NCBI GenBank assembly: GCA_945863875.1
Contig: CAMBBS010000001.1
Location: 1-64,000, forward strand
DNA: 64,000 nucleotides
Origin: Desulfopila aestuarii DSM 18488
Lineage (GTDB): Bacteria; Desulfobacterota; Desulfobulbia; Desulfobulbales; Desulfocapsaceae
Direction of reading: 5' to 3'
In this document: positions 53,848 through 62,837 of the stretch, piece after piece
Position numbering within the stretch: the stretch's first letter is position 1
How the letters are laid out: each line of letters opens with the position of its first letter
Notes under the pieces: model-generated
Database searches by the model: none
What the model was told of the DNA's origin: nothing
The model's input: only the letters and a program-made list of their open reading frames with translations
Position numbers and translations under genes: made by a program

Positions 53848-55197
53848 ATGACTTTTTCCCAGGGAATTCTCAATATCCTCGTTGTCGATGACGAGAGGAA
53901 TATCCGAAAAACGCTCTCCTATTGTCTGGAAACCGAAGGCCATGCAGTCGTTGCGGTCGCCAATTCCCAAGAGGCGTTGGTGGAGGCGAAGAGACGGTCT
54001 TTTGATATTGCTTTCATTGATCTCAGGTTGGAAAGGGAAAACGGGATGGATCTCATTCCGCCGTTACTGGCCGAATCCCCCTGGATTAAAGTTGTTGTTA
54101 TAACAGCAAACGCAACAATCGAGACTGCCGTTGAGGCCATGCGCCGTGGGGCATCAGATTATATTGAAAAACCTTTTACCAGCGCCCAGGTGAAACTGCT
54201 GATCCGCACCTTGGGACACATCCGCGATCTCGAAAATGAAATAACCGTTTTAAAGGAAGACCAACGACGGTTTGCACCTGAGGCGCTGCTGCAGAGCAAA
54301 AATACCGACATGCTTCGGGTTATTGAGACATTGCATAAAGCGGCCACCTCCGAGGCAATAATCCTCATTCGCGGTGAAAGCGGCACTGGCAAAACAATGT
54401 TTGCCAGGACCATTCACGGCCTGAGCAGGCGGGCCAAAAAACCTATGATGGTTGTCTCCTGTCCTGCCGTGCCGACCGAACTGCTGGAGAGTGAATTGTT
54501 CGGACATGCCAAGGGCGCTTTTACCGGTGCGGTAAAAGAGATTCCAGGCCGTATCGCCGCCTGTGAAGGCGGGACGCTTTTCTTAGATGAAATCGGTGAC
54601 ATGGCCTTGTCAATACAGGCGAAATTGCTTCGGTTCATCCAGGACAAGGAATATGAGCGCCTAGGGGAAACCCTCTCCCGCAAGGCAAATGTGCGGATCA
54701 TCACCGCCACCAATGTCAACCTCGAACAGCGTGTCGCTGAAGGCCGGTTTCGCGAAGACCTGTTTTACCGGATAAATGTCATCAGCATAAACGTTTTGCC
54801 GCTGCGTGAACGGCGGGAAGATATCCTGGCCATTGCCAAAGGTTTTTGCAGTTTCTTCTGTCTTACCAACCATAAAAGCATGAAGGAGTTTGATGCCGGA
54901 GCCGAACGGGCGCTTCTGGCATATTCCTGGCCCGGCAATGTCCGAGAACTGCGAAACGCCATTGAACGTGCGGTTATCTTAGGCAATGGTCAACAGATTA
55001 CCGAGGAAGATTTGCCGGAAAGCATCGTTCCTTCGATCAGTTTTCCCGGTGTCGGCGATTTCGTCTCTCTCGCCGCCCTCGAAGAAATCCACATAAAAAA
55101 GATTCTGAAAAAGTCGCCTTCTATTCAGGAAGCCGCCGATATTCTAGGAATAGATCAAGCCACTTTGTGGCGAAGAAGGAAGGTTTACGGAATCTGA
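53848..55197 (+). CDS. sigma-54-dependent response regulator (AlgB/NtrC-like)
   Basis: A 449-residue activator from the ATG at 53848 (an upstream open frame has no better start). The receiver domain (LNILVVDDERNIRKTL; phospho-acceptor Asp in IAFIDLRLERENG) is followed by an AAA+ domain with Walker A RGESGTGKTMFA, GAFTGAVKEIPGR and LFLDEIGDMAL. A Fis-type helix-turn-helix (IQEAADILGIDQATLWRR) ends the protein. It fits the AlgB pattern. Its partner kinase gene lies 199 bases downstream and has a sigma-54 promoter, so this regulator probably activates that operon once phosphorylated. Confidence 0.92.
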   Translation: MTFSQGILNILVVDDERNIRKTLSYCLETEGHAVVAVANSQEALVEAKRRSFDIAFIDLRLERENGMDLIPPLLAESPWIKVVVITANATIETAVEAMRRGASDYIEKPFTSAQVKLLIRTLGHIRDLENEITVLKEDQRRFAPEALLQSKNTDMLRVIETLHKAATSEAIILIRGESGTGKTMFARTIHGLSRRAKKPMMVVSCPAVPTELLESELFGHAKGAFTGAVKEIPGRIAACEGGTLFLDEIGDMALSIQAKLLRFIQDKEYERLGETLSRKANVRIITATNVNLEQRVAEGRFREDLFYRINVISINVLPLRERREDILAIAKGFCSFFCLTNHKSMKEFDAGAERALLAYSWPGNVRELRNAIERAVILGNGQQITEEDLPESIVPSISFPGVGDFVSLAALEEIHIKKILKKSPSIQEAADILGIDQATLWRRRKVYGI

Positions 55198-55226
55198 GCT
55201 GCTTCGCTGTTTTCTTCCTGTGTCAT

Positions 55227-55243
55227 CCTTGCGATTTGCAAGG
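55227..55243. promoter_or_regulatory. inverted repeat, possible activator site
   Basis: CCTTGC-GATTT-GCAAGG is a perfect six-base inverted repeat about 85 bases upstream of the -24 element. It could be the binding site of the sigma-54 response regulator or the end of the regulator transcript. Confidence 0.45.
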
Positions 55244-55325
55244 TCCCCTCCCGCCTTCCTTTCAATCTGCAACCTCCTTGTCCAGAGAACTTTAAAATAA
55301 ACCACAATATCCAGTAATTATAGTA

Positions 55326-55340
55326 TGGCACACCTTTTGC
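55326..55340 (+). promoter_or_regulatory. sigma-54 (-24/-12) promoter of the kinase operon
   Basis: TGGCACACCTTTTGC has GG and GC ten bases apart and matches the consensus TGGCAC-N5-TTGC fully. The expected transcription start is near 55352, about 45 bases before the kinase start codon. Confidence 0.85.
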
Positions 55341-55396
55341 TTTATAGATAACAATTCGCTGGTTTGCCTACCCTGGCTAAAAAAAGGATCTGCTCC

Positions 55397-57232
55397 ATGA
55401 AGCTGAAAAAAAAGATATTGATAGGCTATGCCTTTGCCTTCACTCTCATGGGCCTCGTTGCGACATGGGCGATAGTAAATTTATGGTCGCTGGGGAAAAC
55501 AACCGATGAAATCCTCCGGAATTACTACCGGAGCATCCTGGCGGTGGAGAATATGGTGGATGCCTTGGGCAGGCAAGACAGCGGCATACTCCTCACGCTC
55601 ATGGGGGACATAGAAAAGGGTATCTCCCAGTACCGGGAAAACGACGCGCTGTTTCTGGAATGGCTTGGCCGCTCCAGGGACAGCATTGCCGTAACCGGAG
55701 AGCTGGAAGTCATTCATGACATCGAACGAAGATACAAGAAATACTTTAATAAAATTAACGAGATATACGATTTCGAGAAAAAAGGATCGGCCGCTCCTTT
55801 AACCCTCGCCACCTATAAACAGTCGATTCTACCGGTTTACAGCGCTGTAAAGGCCAGCTGCCTGGAATTGCGGACCATGAATGAAAAGACGATGTATTCC
55901 GACAGTGAACAGGCGAGATCAACGGCCAAGCGGGCGATCTTCTCCACGGTGATCGTCGCATCGATCGCATCGATCGTCGCTTTTTTTTTCAGTCAGGTAT
56001 TCTCCGAGCGGCTCGTCCTCCCTTTGCGGCGCTTTGTCGAGGCGGCCAAAAAAATTTCCGCGGGTGAATTCTCTGTCCAACTCGCAGTTGAGACCAGCGA
56101 TGAGCTAGGTCTGCTCGCCACTGAATTCAATCGAATGACGGCCGAGCTTAGACGGTATCACCTGATGAATGTCGACCGGATCGTAGCCGAGAAAAACAAG
56201 GGCGATGCCATCCTTGCCAGCATCGAGGATGGCCTGGTGGTGTTTGATACGGATGGGAGGGTGACCGGCATCAATCCTGCCGGCTGCAGGATATTGAATG
56301 TCCATTTCGCCGAGGAGGAAACCCTCTACTGTCGACAGCTGCTTTCCACCCCCAGTGTCTGTGAAATAGTCGCAGAAACGGGACAAACCGGAATACAACC
56401 CGATCTCCCCGACGATCGCCGCATTATCACGCTCAGCAGCGGAGAAAACACGCGCCATTATCTCTTTTCAGCGACGGCTATCGGCCGGAAAGATCAAAAG
56501 CTGTTTGGGGTCGTCCTGCTCCTGAAGGATATAACCCAGTTACATGAGGTCGAGCGACTGAAGAGCGAGTTTGTCATGGCCGCTTCCCATGAACTGCGCA
56601 CCCCTCTGACAAGTTTGGGCATGGGGGTCGATCTGCTCATCGAGCATGCCGCGCAATACCTCCCCGACCGGGAAAAAGAGTTGCTCCATGCCGCTTATGA
56701 CGAAGTGCATCGCATGAAGTCAATGGTTCAAGACCTGCTCGATCTCTCGAAAATTGAAACGGGCCGGATCGACCTCGAATTTGAAAAAATCGCAGTGGGC
56801 ACATTATTTGAACATGCTCGGGAGATCTTTAAAGGTCAGGTGAGCATGAAGCATATCAACCTCTCCATAGACGATACTGAATTTATGCCATTGGTCCGTG
56901 CCGATACCAATAAAATTGTCTGGGTCCTCTCCAATCTTATGTCCAACGCCTTGCGGTATGTCAATGAGGGAGGGCACATCCGGCTTTCAGCTGAGAAAAA
57001 TGGTACGGATATCCGGATCGCAGTGCAGGATGATGGCTCCGGGATTCCGCAAGAATACCAAACCCGGATTTTTCAAAAATTCGTCCGGGTGAATAAACAG
57101 GAAAGGGGCAGGACGGGTCTTGGTCTTGCAATCTGTAAAGAGATTGTCCGGGCCCATGGCGGGACAATCTGGGTTGAGTCCGATCCAGGCCGGGGGAGTA
57201 CTTTCTTCTTCACTCTGCCTGTTGTTCAATGA
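55397..57232 (+). CDS. KinB-like sensor histidine kinase
   Basis: A 611-residue membrane kinase from the ATG at 55397, which has AAAGGA before it. Order of domains: a first membrane helix (7-30), a periplasmic four-helix-type domain, a second helix near 178-200, HAMP (about 200-255), PAS (about 265-380), HisKA with the phospho-acceptor in MAASHELRTPLTSLGMG, and HATPase_c with NLMSNALRYVNEGG, DDGSGIPQEYQ and GLGLAICKEIVRAHGG. It resembles KinB and sits with an AlgB-like regulator. The stimulus is unknown. NhaD follows after 33 bases, so they form one operon. Confidence 0.92.
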   Translation: MKLKKKILIGYAFAFTLMGLVATWAIVNLWSLGKTTDEILRNYYRSILAVENMVDALGRQDSGILLTLMGDIEKGISQYRENDALFLEWLGRSRDSIAVTGELEVIHDIERRYKKYFNKINEIYDFEKKGSAAPLTLATYKQSILPVYSAVKASCLELRTMNEKTMYSDSEQARSTAKRAIFSTVIVASIASIVAFFFSQVFSERLVLPLRRFVEAAKKISAGEFSVQLAVETSDELGLLATEFNRMTAELRRYHLMNVDRIVAEKNKGDAILASIEDGLVVFDTDGRVTGINPAGCRILNVHFAEEETLYCRQLLSTPSVCEIVAETGQTGIQPDLPDDRRIITLSSGENTRHYLFSATAIGRKDQKLFGVVLLLKDITQLHEVERLKSEFVMAASHELRTPLTSLGMGVDLLIEHAAQYLPDREKELLHAAYDEVHRMKSMVQDLLDLSKIETGRIDLEFEKIAVGTLFEHAREIFKGQVSMKHINLSIDDTEFMPLVRADTNKIVWVLSNLMSNALRYVNEGGHIRLSAEKNGTDIRIAVQDDGSGIPQEYQTRIFQKFVRVNKQERGRTGLGLAICKEIVRAHGGTIWVESDPGRGSTFFFTLPVVQ

Positions 57233-57265
57233 CAAAAAACGTTCTGCAACAGAAAAGGAGTAAAC

Positions 57266-58555
57266 ATGTCAACGATCTTGGTGATAATCTTTGTGCTGGC
57301 TTACGCATCCATTGCCCTGGAGCATCCGCTCCAGGTCAATAAATCGGCGTCGGCTCTAATTGGTGCCGGTCTTTTGTGGACGGTCTATGCGGTGATGGGT
57401 GGAGACCATCATCTGATATCGGAGAACCTCAGCGAGTCGGTAGCCACGACTGCCCAGATCGTTTTCTTTCTTATGGGAGCGATGACTATCGTCGAGGTGG
57501 TCGATGCCCATAACGGTTTCTATGTAATCACCTCGCGCATCAAAACCACTAAGCTGAGCTCCCTGCTTTGGCTGGTTGGCCTCGTCAGCTTTTTTCTCAG
57601 CTGCATCCTTGATAATCTGACAACAACCATCGTTATGATTTCATTAATGAAAAAACTCCTTGACCGGCATGAGGACCGGCTTTTTTTCGCCGGAATCATC
57701 GTCATAGCCGCTAATGCCGGCGGGGCCTGGACGCCGATTGGCGATGTCACCACAACAATGCTGTGGATAGGAGGCCAGATCACCACTCTCAACATCATGA
57801 AGGGGGTGTTTCTGCCTTCACTGGTCTGTCTTGTTGTGCCGCTGGCTCTTCTCACATTTGTCCTGCGCGGCAAAAATGTCGTCAGTCCAAAAGCGGTTGA
57901 AAACAATGGCAACAAATTGCAGACAACCTCTTTCGAACAAAATCTGATGTTCTGCATGGGGGTCGGCACCCTGGTGGCCGTCCCGATCTTCAAGGGTATC
58001 ACCCATCTGCCGCCGTTTATGGGCATTCTCTTTGGTCTTGGCATCCTCTGGCTGGTCGGTGAGATGCTGCACCGCACCAAGGATGATGATGACAAAGAGC
58101 ATCTGACCCTGGTCGCCGCCCTCACACGCATCGATATGAGCTGTCTCGTTTTTTTCATCGGTATCCTGCTGGCGGTTGCCACACTTGAACATACCCATAT
58201 TCTCACGGCTCTTGCACAATGGCTGGATATGGCCGTAGGCCGTCAGGATATCATTGTCATCCTGATCGGTCTGGCCAGTGCCGTGGTCGATAATGTGCCG
58301 TTGGTAGCCGCCTCGATGGGGATGTACGATATGGCCAAATATCCGACCGACAGTTTTCTGTGGGAGTTCCTGGCGTTCTGTGCCGGGACCGGCGGTTCCA
58401 TCCTGATTATCGGTTCGGCTGCCGGTGTCGCCGCCATGGGTCTCGAGAAGATCCACTTCTTCTGGTATGCCAGGAAGATCGGCTGGTTAGCCGCTCTTGG
58501 CTATTTCTCGGGCGTTTTTACCTATGTGGTGCAGTATGCGTTGCTCCACGGCTGA
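57266..58555 (+). CDS. nhaD: NhaD-type sodium/proton antiporter
   Basis: A 429-residue inner-membrane antiporter with about a dozen hydrophobic helices, preceded by AAAAGGAG. NhaD family markers include FFLMGAMTIVEVVDAHNGF, FFLSCILDNLTTTIVMISL, NAGGAWTPIGDVTTTMLW and FCAGTGGSILIIGSAAG. It exports Na+ in exchange for H+ and would recharge a sodium gradient used by the SLC13 transporter further downstream. The regulatory genes before it suggest response to an envelope or osmotic signal. Confidence 0.9.
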   Translation: MSTILVIIFVLAYASIALEHPLQVNKSASALIGAGLLWTVYAVMGGDHHLISENLSESVATTAQIVFFLMGAMTIVEVVDAHNGFYVITSRIKTTKLSSLLWLVGLVSFFLSCILDNLTTTIVMISLMKKLLDRHEDRLFFAGIIVIAANAGGAWTPIGDVTTTMLWIGGQITTLNIMKGVFLPSLVCLVVPLALLTFVLRGKNVVSPKAVENNGNKLQTTSFEQNLMFCMGVGTLVAVPIFKGITHLPPFMGILFGLGILWLVGEMLHRTKDDDDKEHLTLVAALTRIDMSCLVFFIGILLAVATLEHTHILTALAQWLDMAVGRQDIIVILIGLASAVVDNVPLVAASMGMYDMAKYPTDSFLWEFLAFCAGTGGSILIIGSAAGVAAMGLEKIHFFWYARKIGWLAALGYFSGVFTYVVQYALLHG

Positions 58556-58629
58556 AAAAGCTGGATTATGCCTTGGCCGTCACGGCCGCACGGTGTAACT
58601 GATAACATTACTGTAAGAGGAGAGATGAT

Positions 58630-59070
58630 ATGACGGAAGAATTGAAAGCCAAGGTTCTGTTGGTCGATGATGAGGTTGACTTTCTGACGATCCTGGCTGC
58701 GCGGCTGGAGTCCAGAGGACTGAAAGTCACCACCGTTACCCGGGGCGAGGATGCCGTTGCCAAAGTTGAGAACGAAGTTTTCGATCTCATCATACTCGAC
58801 CTGTCGATGCCGGGCATCGACGGCCTGGAAACCCTGAAGAGAATCAAGGCCAAACAGCCCGATGCCGAAATCATCATGCTCACCGGCCAGGCTTCTATCA
58901 GGACGGGTATTGAAGCAATGAAGCTCGGGGCGGAGGACTTTTTGCAAAAGCCGGTGAATATCTCCACACTGATGGACAAAATCAGTGAGGCTAAAGACAA
59001 GCGAATGCTCGTCCTGCAGTCAAAAAACATTATGGAGATCGAGAAGATCCTGCAGACCAAAGGCTGGTGA
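58630..59070 (+). CDS. single-domain response regulator
   Basis: A 146-residue receiver protein without output domain. It opens KAKVLLVDDEVDFLTILAA and has the phospho-acceptor Asp in DLIILDLSMPGIDG, the Thr of IIMLTGQASI and the Lys of FLQKPVNI. AGAGGAGAGATGAT precedes the ATG. It lies 75 bases after NhaD and before the CBS remnant, in the same direction. It may receive phosphate from the KinB-like kinase and contact transport proteins, which is an inference. Confidence 0.92.
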   Translation: MTEELKAKVLLVDDEVDFLTILAARLESRGLKVTTVTRGEDAVAKVENEVFDLIILDLSMPGIDGLETLKRIKAKQPDAEIIMLTGQASIRTGIEAMKLGAEDFLQKPVNISTLMDKISEAKDKRMLVLQSKNIMEIEKILQTKGW

Positions 59071-59143
59071 AAACCAGAGCCAGAATCATTTTACCACAAT
59101 GGTTTGGTTCGAAAATAGACGAAAATAAAGAAGGAGAAAACCT

Positions 59144-59394
59144 GTGAGTACTGACGGTCAGACGGTACGAGATATGATGATTTCCCTTTCCGGCTTTCCC
59201 TGCTTGAAGGGAAACGGAACGGTTCAGGAAGCTGTGCCGCAACTGCGGTCATTCTGTCCGGTCGGCAGTGGCGGCCCTGCGGCTTCAATGCATTGATGGT
59301 GGTGGCAGAAAACTGCAAGCTTATCGGCGTTGTCAATTTTTCCAAGATCTTCGGAGCCTTGGGCGATATGCTTATTTTAATGAACAGCAAATAA
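59144..59394 (+). pseudogene. CBS-domain protein, frameshifted
   Basis: From a GTG at 59144, with AAGGAGA before it, the frame reads VRDMMISLSGFPCLKGN and TVQEAVPQLRSFCP, which looks like the first half of a CBS-type domain, and ends at TGA at 59294-59296. The rest of the domain is in another frame: NALMVVAENCKLIGVVNF, then SKIFGALGDMLILMNSK and TAA at 59392. A single-base loss, or two extra bases, near 59270-59290 would explain it. A sequencing error or a programmed shift are alternatives. The neighbours are intact. Confidence 0.6.
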
Positions 59395-59409
59395 GAGGAA
59401 ACGGACACA

Positions 59410-60891
59410 ATGTCATCTGCATATAGCGAACCAACTGAGGTAAAGGCTCCGTTCGACTGGAAAAGGGTGTTTTTCCTCATCCTGGGAATTGTCCTGTTTG
59501 GTATCATCTACTATTCTCCGGCCTGGCCGGATGCCGTCGATCCGATGGGGAAGCACTTCACCTTGTCTGTCGAGGGAAAAGGAGCTTTGGCACTTTTTGC
59601 CCTGGCGGCTACCTGGTGGATCTTTGAGGTTCTGCCCATCGGCATCACCGGTATTGCCATCGGCGTGATCCAGGCCTTGTTTCTTATCCGTAAACCGGAA
59701 GTCGCCTTCAAGGATTTCATGGACCCCTCGGTTTTATTCATCTTCGGCTCCATCGTCATCGGCCTGGTGTTTACCAAGAGCGGTTTGACCAAGAGGATGG
59801 CTTACAAGATGCTTTCCATTGTCGGTGAAAGAACGAGCATGATCTATCTCGGCTGCTTTGTCATGACCGTGGCTTTAACGCACCTGATGGCGCATACCGC
59901 CGTTGCTGCCACCATGTTCCCCTTGCTGATGGCCATTCACACTTTCTATTCCGATGAGGATAAGCCGACCAGGTTTGGCAAAGGTCTTTTTATCGGCATG
60001 GCCTATGTTGCCGGCGCGGGGAGTATCATCACCCTCCTTGGGTCGGCCCGTGCGGCGGTGGGCATCTCCTTTTTCAAGGAAATGACCGGGCAAGAGATCA
60101 GTTTTTTTGAGCTCACCTATTATCTCTTTCCCTTGGGCTGGATTATGGTCGTCCTGATCTGGGGGATGATGATGCTCTTATGCAAACCGGAAAAGGCGGT
60201 TATTCCCGGCCTGAAGGGGAGAGCGAAAAGGATGTATGCAGAACTTGGCGGCTGGAGCAGGAACGAGATCATGACCCTGGTGATCGTTCTCTCCGTTATC
60301 ATCATCATTGCCGCGAAAAACTGGGTCCCGGCCCTGAAATCCATTGATAAAACCGCCATTCTTCTGACTTCTACCCTGATGTTCTTCGCCCTTAACATCC
60401 TTAAGGTCGAAGATCTTGAGAATATTCCCTGGAATATTATCCTGCTCTTTGGCGGGGCGATGTCGATCGGCTTCTGCCTCTGGCAGACCCATGCCGCTGA
60501 ATGGCTGGCGGTGAACTGGCTGGCCCTTTTTAAGGAAGCTCCGTCGGTCGTTTTTATCCTGGGTATCGCCTTCTTCGTCATGGTTATGACCAACTTTATC
60601 ATGAACGTCGCCGCCATTGCCATCTCTTTGCCGGTGGCCCTGGTGATCGCGCCATATCTTGGTGTGGCCGGCCAGGTTATTTTCTACTCCTCTCTGGCGA
60701 CTGCCGGTATGCCTTTTTTCCTGCTGATCGGCGCAGCGCCCAATGCCATTGCCTACGGCTCCAAGCAGTTTACCGCCGGTGAATTCTTCCGCTATGGCAT
60801 GGCAGCGAGCGTGGTGCTGATGTTTGCAGTCTGGCTGATGGTAACGGTTGTCTGGCCGATTATGGGGATGCCGATTCTGCTGGCAAAATAG
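59410..60891 (+). CDS. SLC13/DASS-family sodium-anion symporter
   Basis: A 493-residue inner-membrane transporter with about 11 helices. The DASS family is indicated by ALALFALAATWWIFEVLPIG, MDPSVLFIFGSIVIGLV, HLMAHTAVAATMFPLLMA, and the C-terminal NFIMNVAAIAISLPVAL and GAAPNAIAYGS motifs. Members import sulfate or C4-dicarboxylates with Na+. It directly follows the CBS remnant and NhaD, so a sodium-coupled anion uptake role is likely. Which anion cannot be told here. Confidence 0.88.
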   Translation: MSSAYSEPTEVKAPFDWKRVFFLILGIVLFGIIYYSPAWPDAVDPMGKHFTLSVEGKGALALFALAATWWIFEVLPIGITGIAIGVIQALFLIRKPEVAFKDFMDPSVLFIFGSIVIGLVFTKSGLTKRMAYKMLSIVGERTSMIYLGCFVMTVALTHLMAHTAVAATMFPLLMAIHTFYSDEDKPTRFGKGLFIGMAYVAGAGSIITLLGSARAAVGISFFKEMTGQEISFFELTYYLFPLGWIMVVLIWGMMMLLCKPEKAVIPGLKGRAKRMYAELGGWSRNEIMTLVIVLSVIIIIAAKNWVPALKSIDKTAILLTSTLMFFALNILKVEDLENIPWNIILLFGGAMSIGFCLWQTHAAEWLAVNWLALFKEAPSVVFILGIAFFVMVMTNFIMNVAAIAISLPVALVIAPYLGVAGQVIFYSSLATAGMPFFLLIGAAPNAIAYGSKQFTAGEFFRYGMAASVVLMFAVWLMVTVVWPIMGMPILLAK

Positions 60892-61049
60892 CTCAAAAGC
60901 AGGGCGCTTGACCCCATGGCTGAGGCGTGGGGCCGGCGAGCTATTTTCGGTCATTGATTTTTCCGCTTCTTGTTTTGTCGCGGCCTCTGTGTGCAGGTAA
61001 TTTGAGCCTTAGGAGAATTGAGGCGAAAAATGTCTGCGCAGGTTTTGAG

Positions 61050-61485
61050 TTGACAGTCTCCCCGGCCTGAAGACCGAGGATTCCACCAGCACCGGCGCAG
61101 GCGCAGACGCTGCTGAGCAGTTGCCCTGGTGGATTCCGGCTGCTGGCGGCATGACGGCGCCACTCACTGCACCGGCGAACCGGGCATGTCCTGCCCTTTT
61201 GCTCTCTATGGCGCCAACCGGCTCGGCGTGTTCCTCGAAACCGCATGCCAACCACCTGAACCGTGTTTGTCTCTTGCGGTTTTCTTTTACAATGCGCGCA
61301 CAGGCCGGACAGGTCCTGCCGGTATTCTGCGGCACCACGCAGAGGAGCCAACCGCCTTTCCAGGCCGGCTTGTCCTCAAGTTGCCTGGGAAACTCGAGCC
61401 ATCCCCGGCCGAGGAGGGAGCTGTTCAACCGGGACCTGGCCCGGACCTTCTTCGCTGGTGCCTCGCTTGTTGCCGATCTCCATTA
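61050..61485 (-). pseudogene. IS605-type element copy F: right end and tnpB tail
   Basis: The right end TTGACAGTCTCCCCGG starts at 61050. Minus-strand tnpB keeps NSSLLGRGWLEFPRQLEDKP, the zinc ribbon RTCPACARIVKENRK and LACGFEEHAEPVGAI, again with Glu where the last RuvC Asp should be. Upstream at about 61470 it joins a short piece of the tnpA 3' region (CCGATCTCCATTATCCG). Everything else of the element is missing. Confidence 0.7.
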
Positions 61486-61740
61486 TCCGCCAGCAGGAAA
61501 ATCACCAGAAATGTCTTTGTATTTTTCATTGCAGCAGAAATCCACCGGTTCTGACTTACGCCAAATCTACCGAGCCGCCTTCCTTTGAAGGGGAGGTGTT
61601 TGGGTTCTGTGTTGACGAATGCAATTGGAAGCTATATACCTAGAAATACTTAAATTGGTTAATCATAGCTGATCGATGAGACTGTTTTTTTCAGGTCGCC
61701 AAAAGACGATGGGTTAAGCGACGTTCTGTCGCCTCCCCCG

Positions 61741-62802
61741 ATGGGTGTAAGTATGACGGATAACGTAGCGGAGTATTATGGCAAAATTCTTAACGGCGGG
61801 TTTTCGACAGAGCTCTGCCGGCGGCTTACGGAGTGGCGAACTGCTCTGCTCGCCCTGGATAAAATGTGCTTGCCCATCATTCCTTATATTGCCGCCTGGC
61901 GCGGAGAGGGAGAAATTATCTGGTATGAACATGTCGGTAAACGTTTTCTGACCATCCTCAATTGTCAGCCATCGGAAGTTGCCGAGGTCTTTCGGCACCG
62001 TCTGGTCGATCGCCGGCTGTATCGCTATGTGGAACAGGAAGCCAGTGTTGAAGAAGAGATTGTCACCAAGGACGAGCTGTGGGGCGATCAATGTGCCCTG
62101 CGCGCGATGGTGCAAAATGAGGGTGCGGTGGAATGTATTTACCAATTGGCCCTGCCGACGGGTAAAAAAACGATATGGTTGAAGGATCAGGCGACGATCG
62201 AAATATTTTCCCGCGACGAGATCTGTCTCTCCATTGGCTGCCTGACCGAGGTCACCAAAGAGATGGAACAAAAAGGCTTGCTTGAAAAATTCGGCTATTT
62301 TGATGAACTGACCAAGTTACCGAAACGATCTATCATGCAACGCATTATCGAAATGAATATCGGCAATCTGTATCGGGATTACATCAAAGACTTCATTTTT
62401 GTGCTGCTCGATATTGATCATTTCAAAGAAGTGAACGACACCTATGGCCATCAGGCGGGAGATCAGCTGCTGCAGAGTTTAGCGGAAGTAATGTGCGCCA
62501 CCAAACGGCATGAAGATGAGATTGGTCGCTATGGCGGGGATGAATTTTATGCTTTCTCCATTGGTGGCTTGCAGAATGGGTTACACTTTGCTGAACGTTT
62601 GCGGCTGGCGGTAGAGGCCACCGATTTTGTTTACAACCGGCAGCCGATTCCGGTGACAATCTCCATCGGCCTGGTGGCTGCCAGTCAGCTGGTGGAGGCC
62701 GGCAAGATTACCGTGGAGGACCTGGTCCGGGTAGCGGATCGGCGGTTATATATTGCCAAGCAAGGCGGAAGGAACCGGGTGGTTTGCGAAGATCCACAAT
62801 AG
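61741..62802 (+). CDS. diguanylate cyclase (GGDEF)
   Basis: A 353-residue protein. The C-terminal GGDEF domain (about 185-350) carries the full active site RYGGDEFYAFSIGG and an I-site RHED five residues upstream, so it can make c-di-GMP and be inhibited by it. The first 180 residues are a PAS/PAC-like input region (EIIWYEHVGKRFLTILNC; FSRDEICLSIGCLTEVTKEM). No membrane helix is seen. The first ATG at 61741 has no strong ribosome site; 61753 is an alternative start. The gene stands alone. Confidence 0.92.
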   Translation: MGVSMTDNVAEYYGKILNGGFSTELCRRLTEWRTALLALDKMCLPIIPYIAAWRGEGEIIWYEHVGKRFLTILNCQPSEVAEVFRHRLVDRRLYRYVEQEASVEEEIVTKDELWGDQCALRAMVQNEGAVECIYQLALPTGKKTIWLKDQATIEIFSRDEICLSIGCLTEVTKEMEQKGLLEKFGYFDELTKLPKRSIMQRIIEMNIGNLYRDYIKDFIFVLLDIDHFKEVNDTYGHQAGDQLLQSLAEVMCATKRHEDEIGRYGGDEFYAFSIGGLQNGLHFAERLRLAVEATDFVYNRQPIPVTISIGLVAASQLVEAGKITVEDLVRVADRRLYIAKQGGRNRVVCEDPQ

Positions 62803-62837
62803 GTAATGCCGTCCCCCCCCTCCCGACAGACGCAGGA

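Noticed and set aside
60895-60945. Hairpin after the SLC13 gene as terminator
   Set aside because: CCCCA/TGGGG can pair, but the loop is long and no T-run follows closely, so the support is too weak to list.
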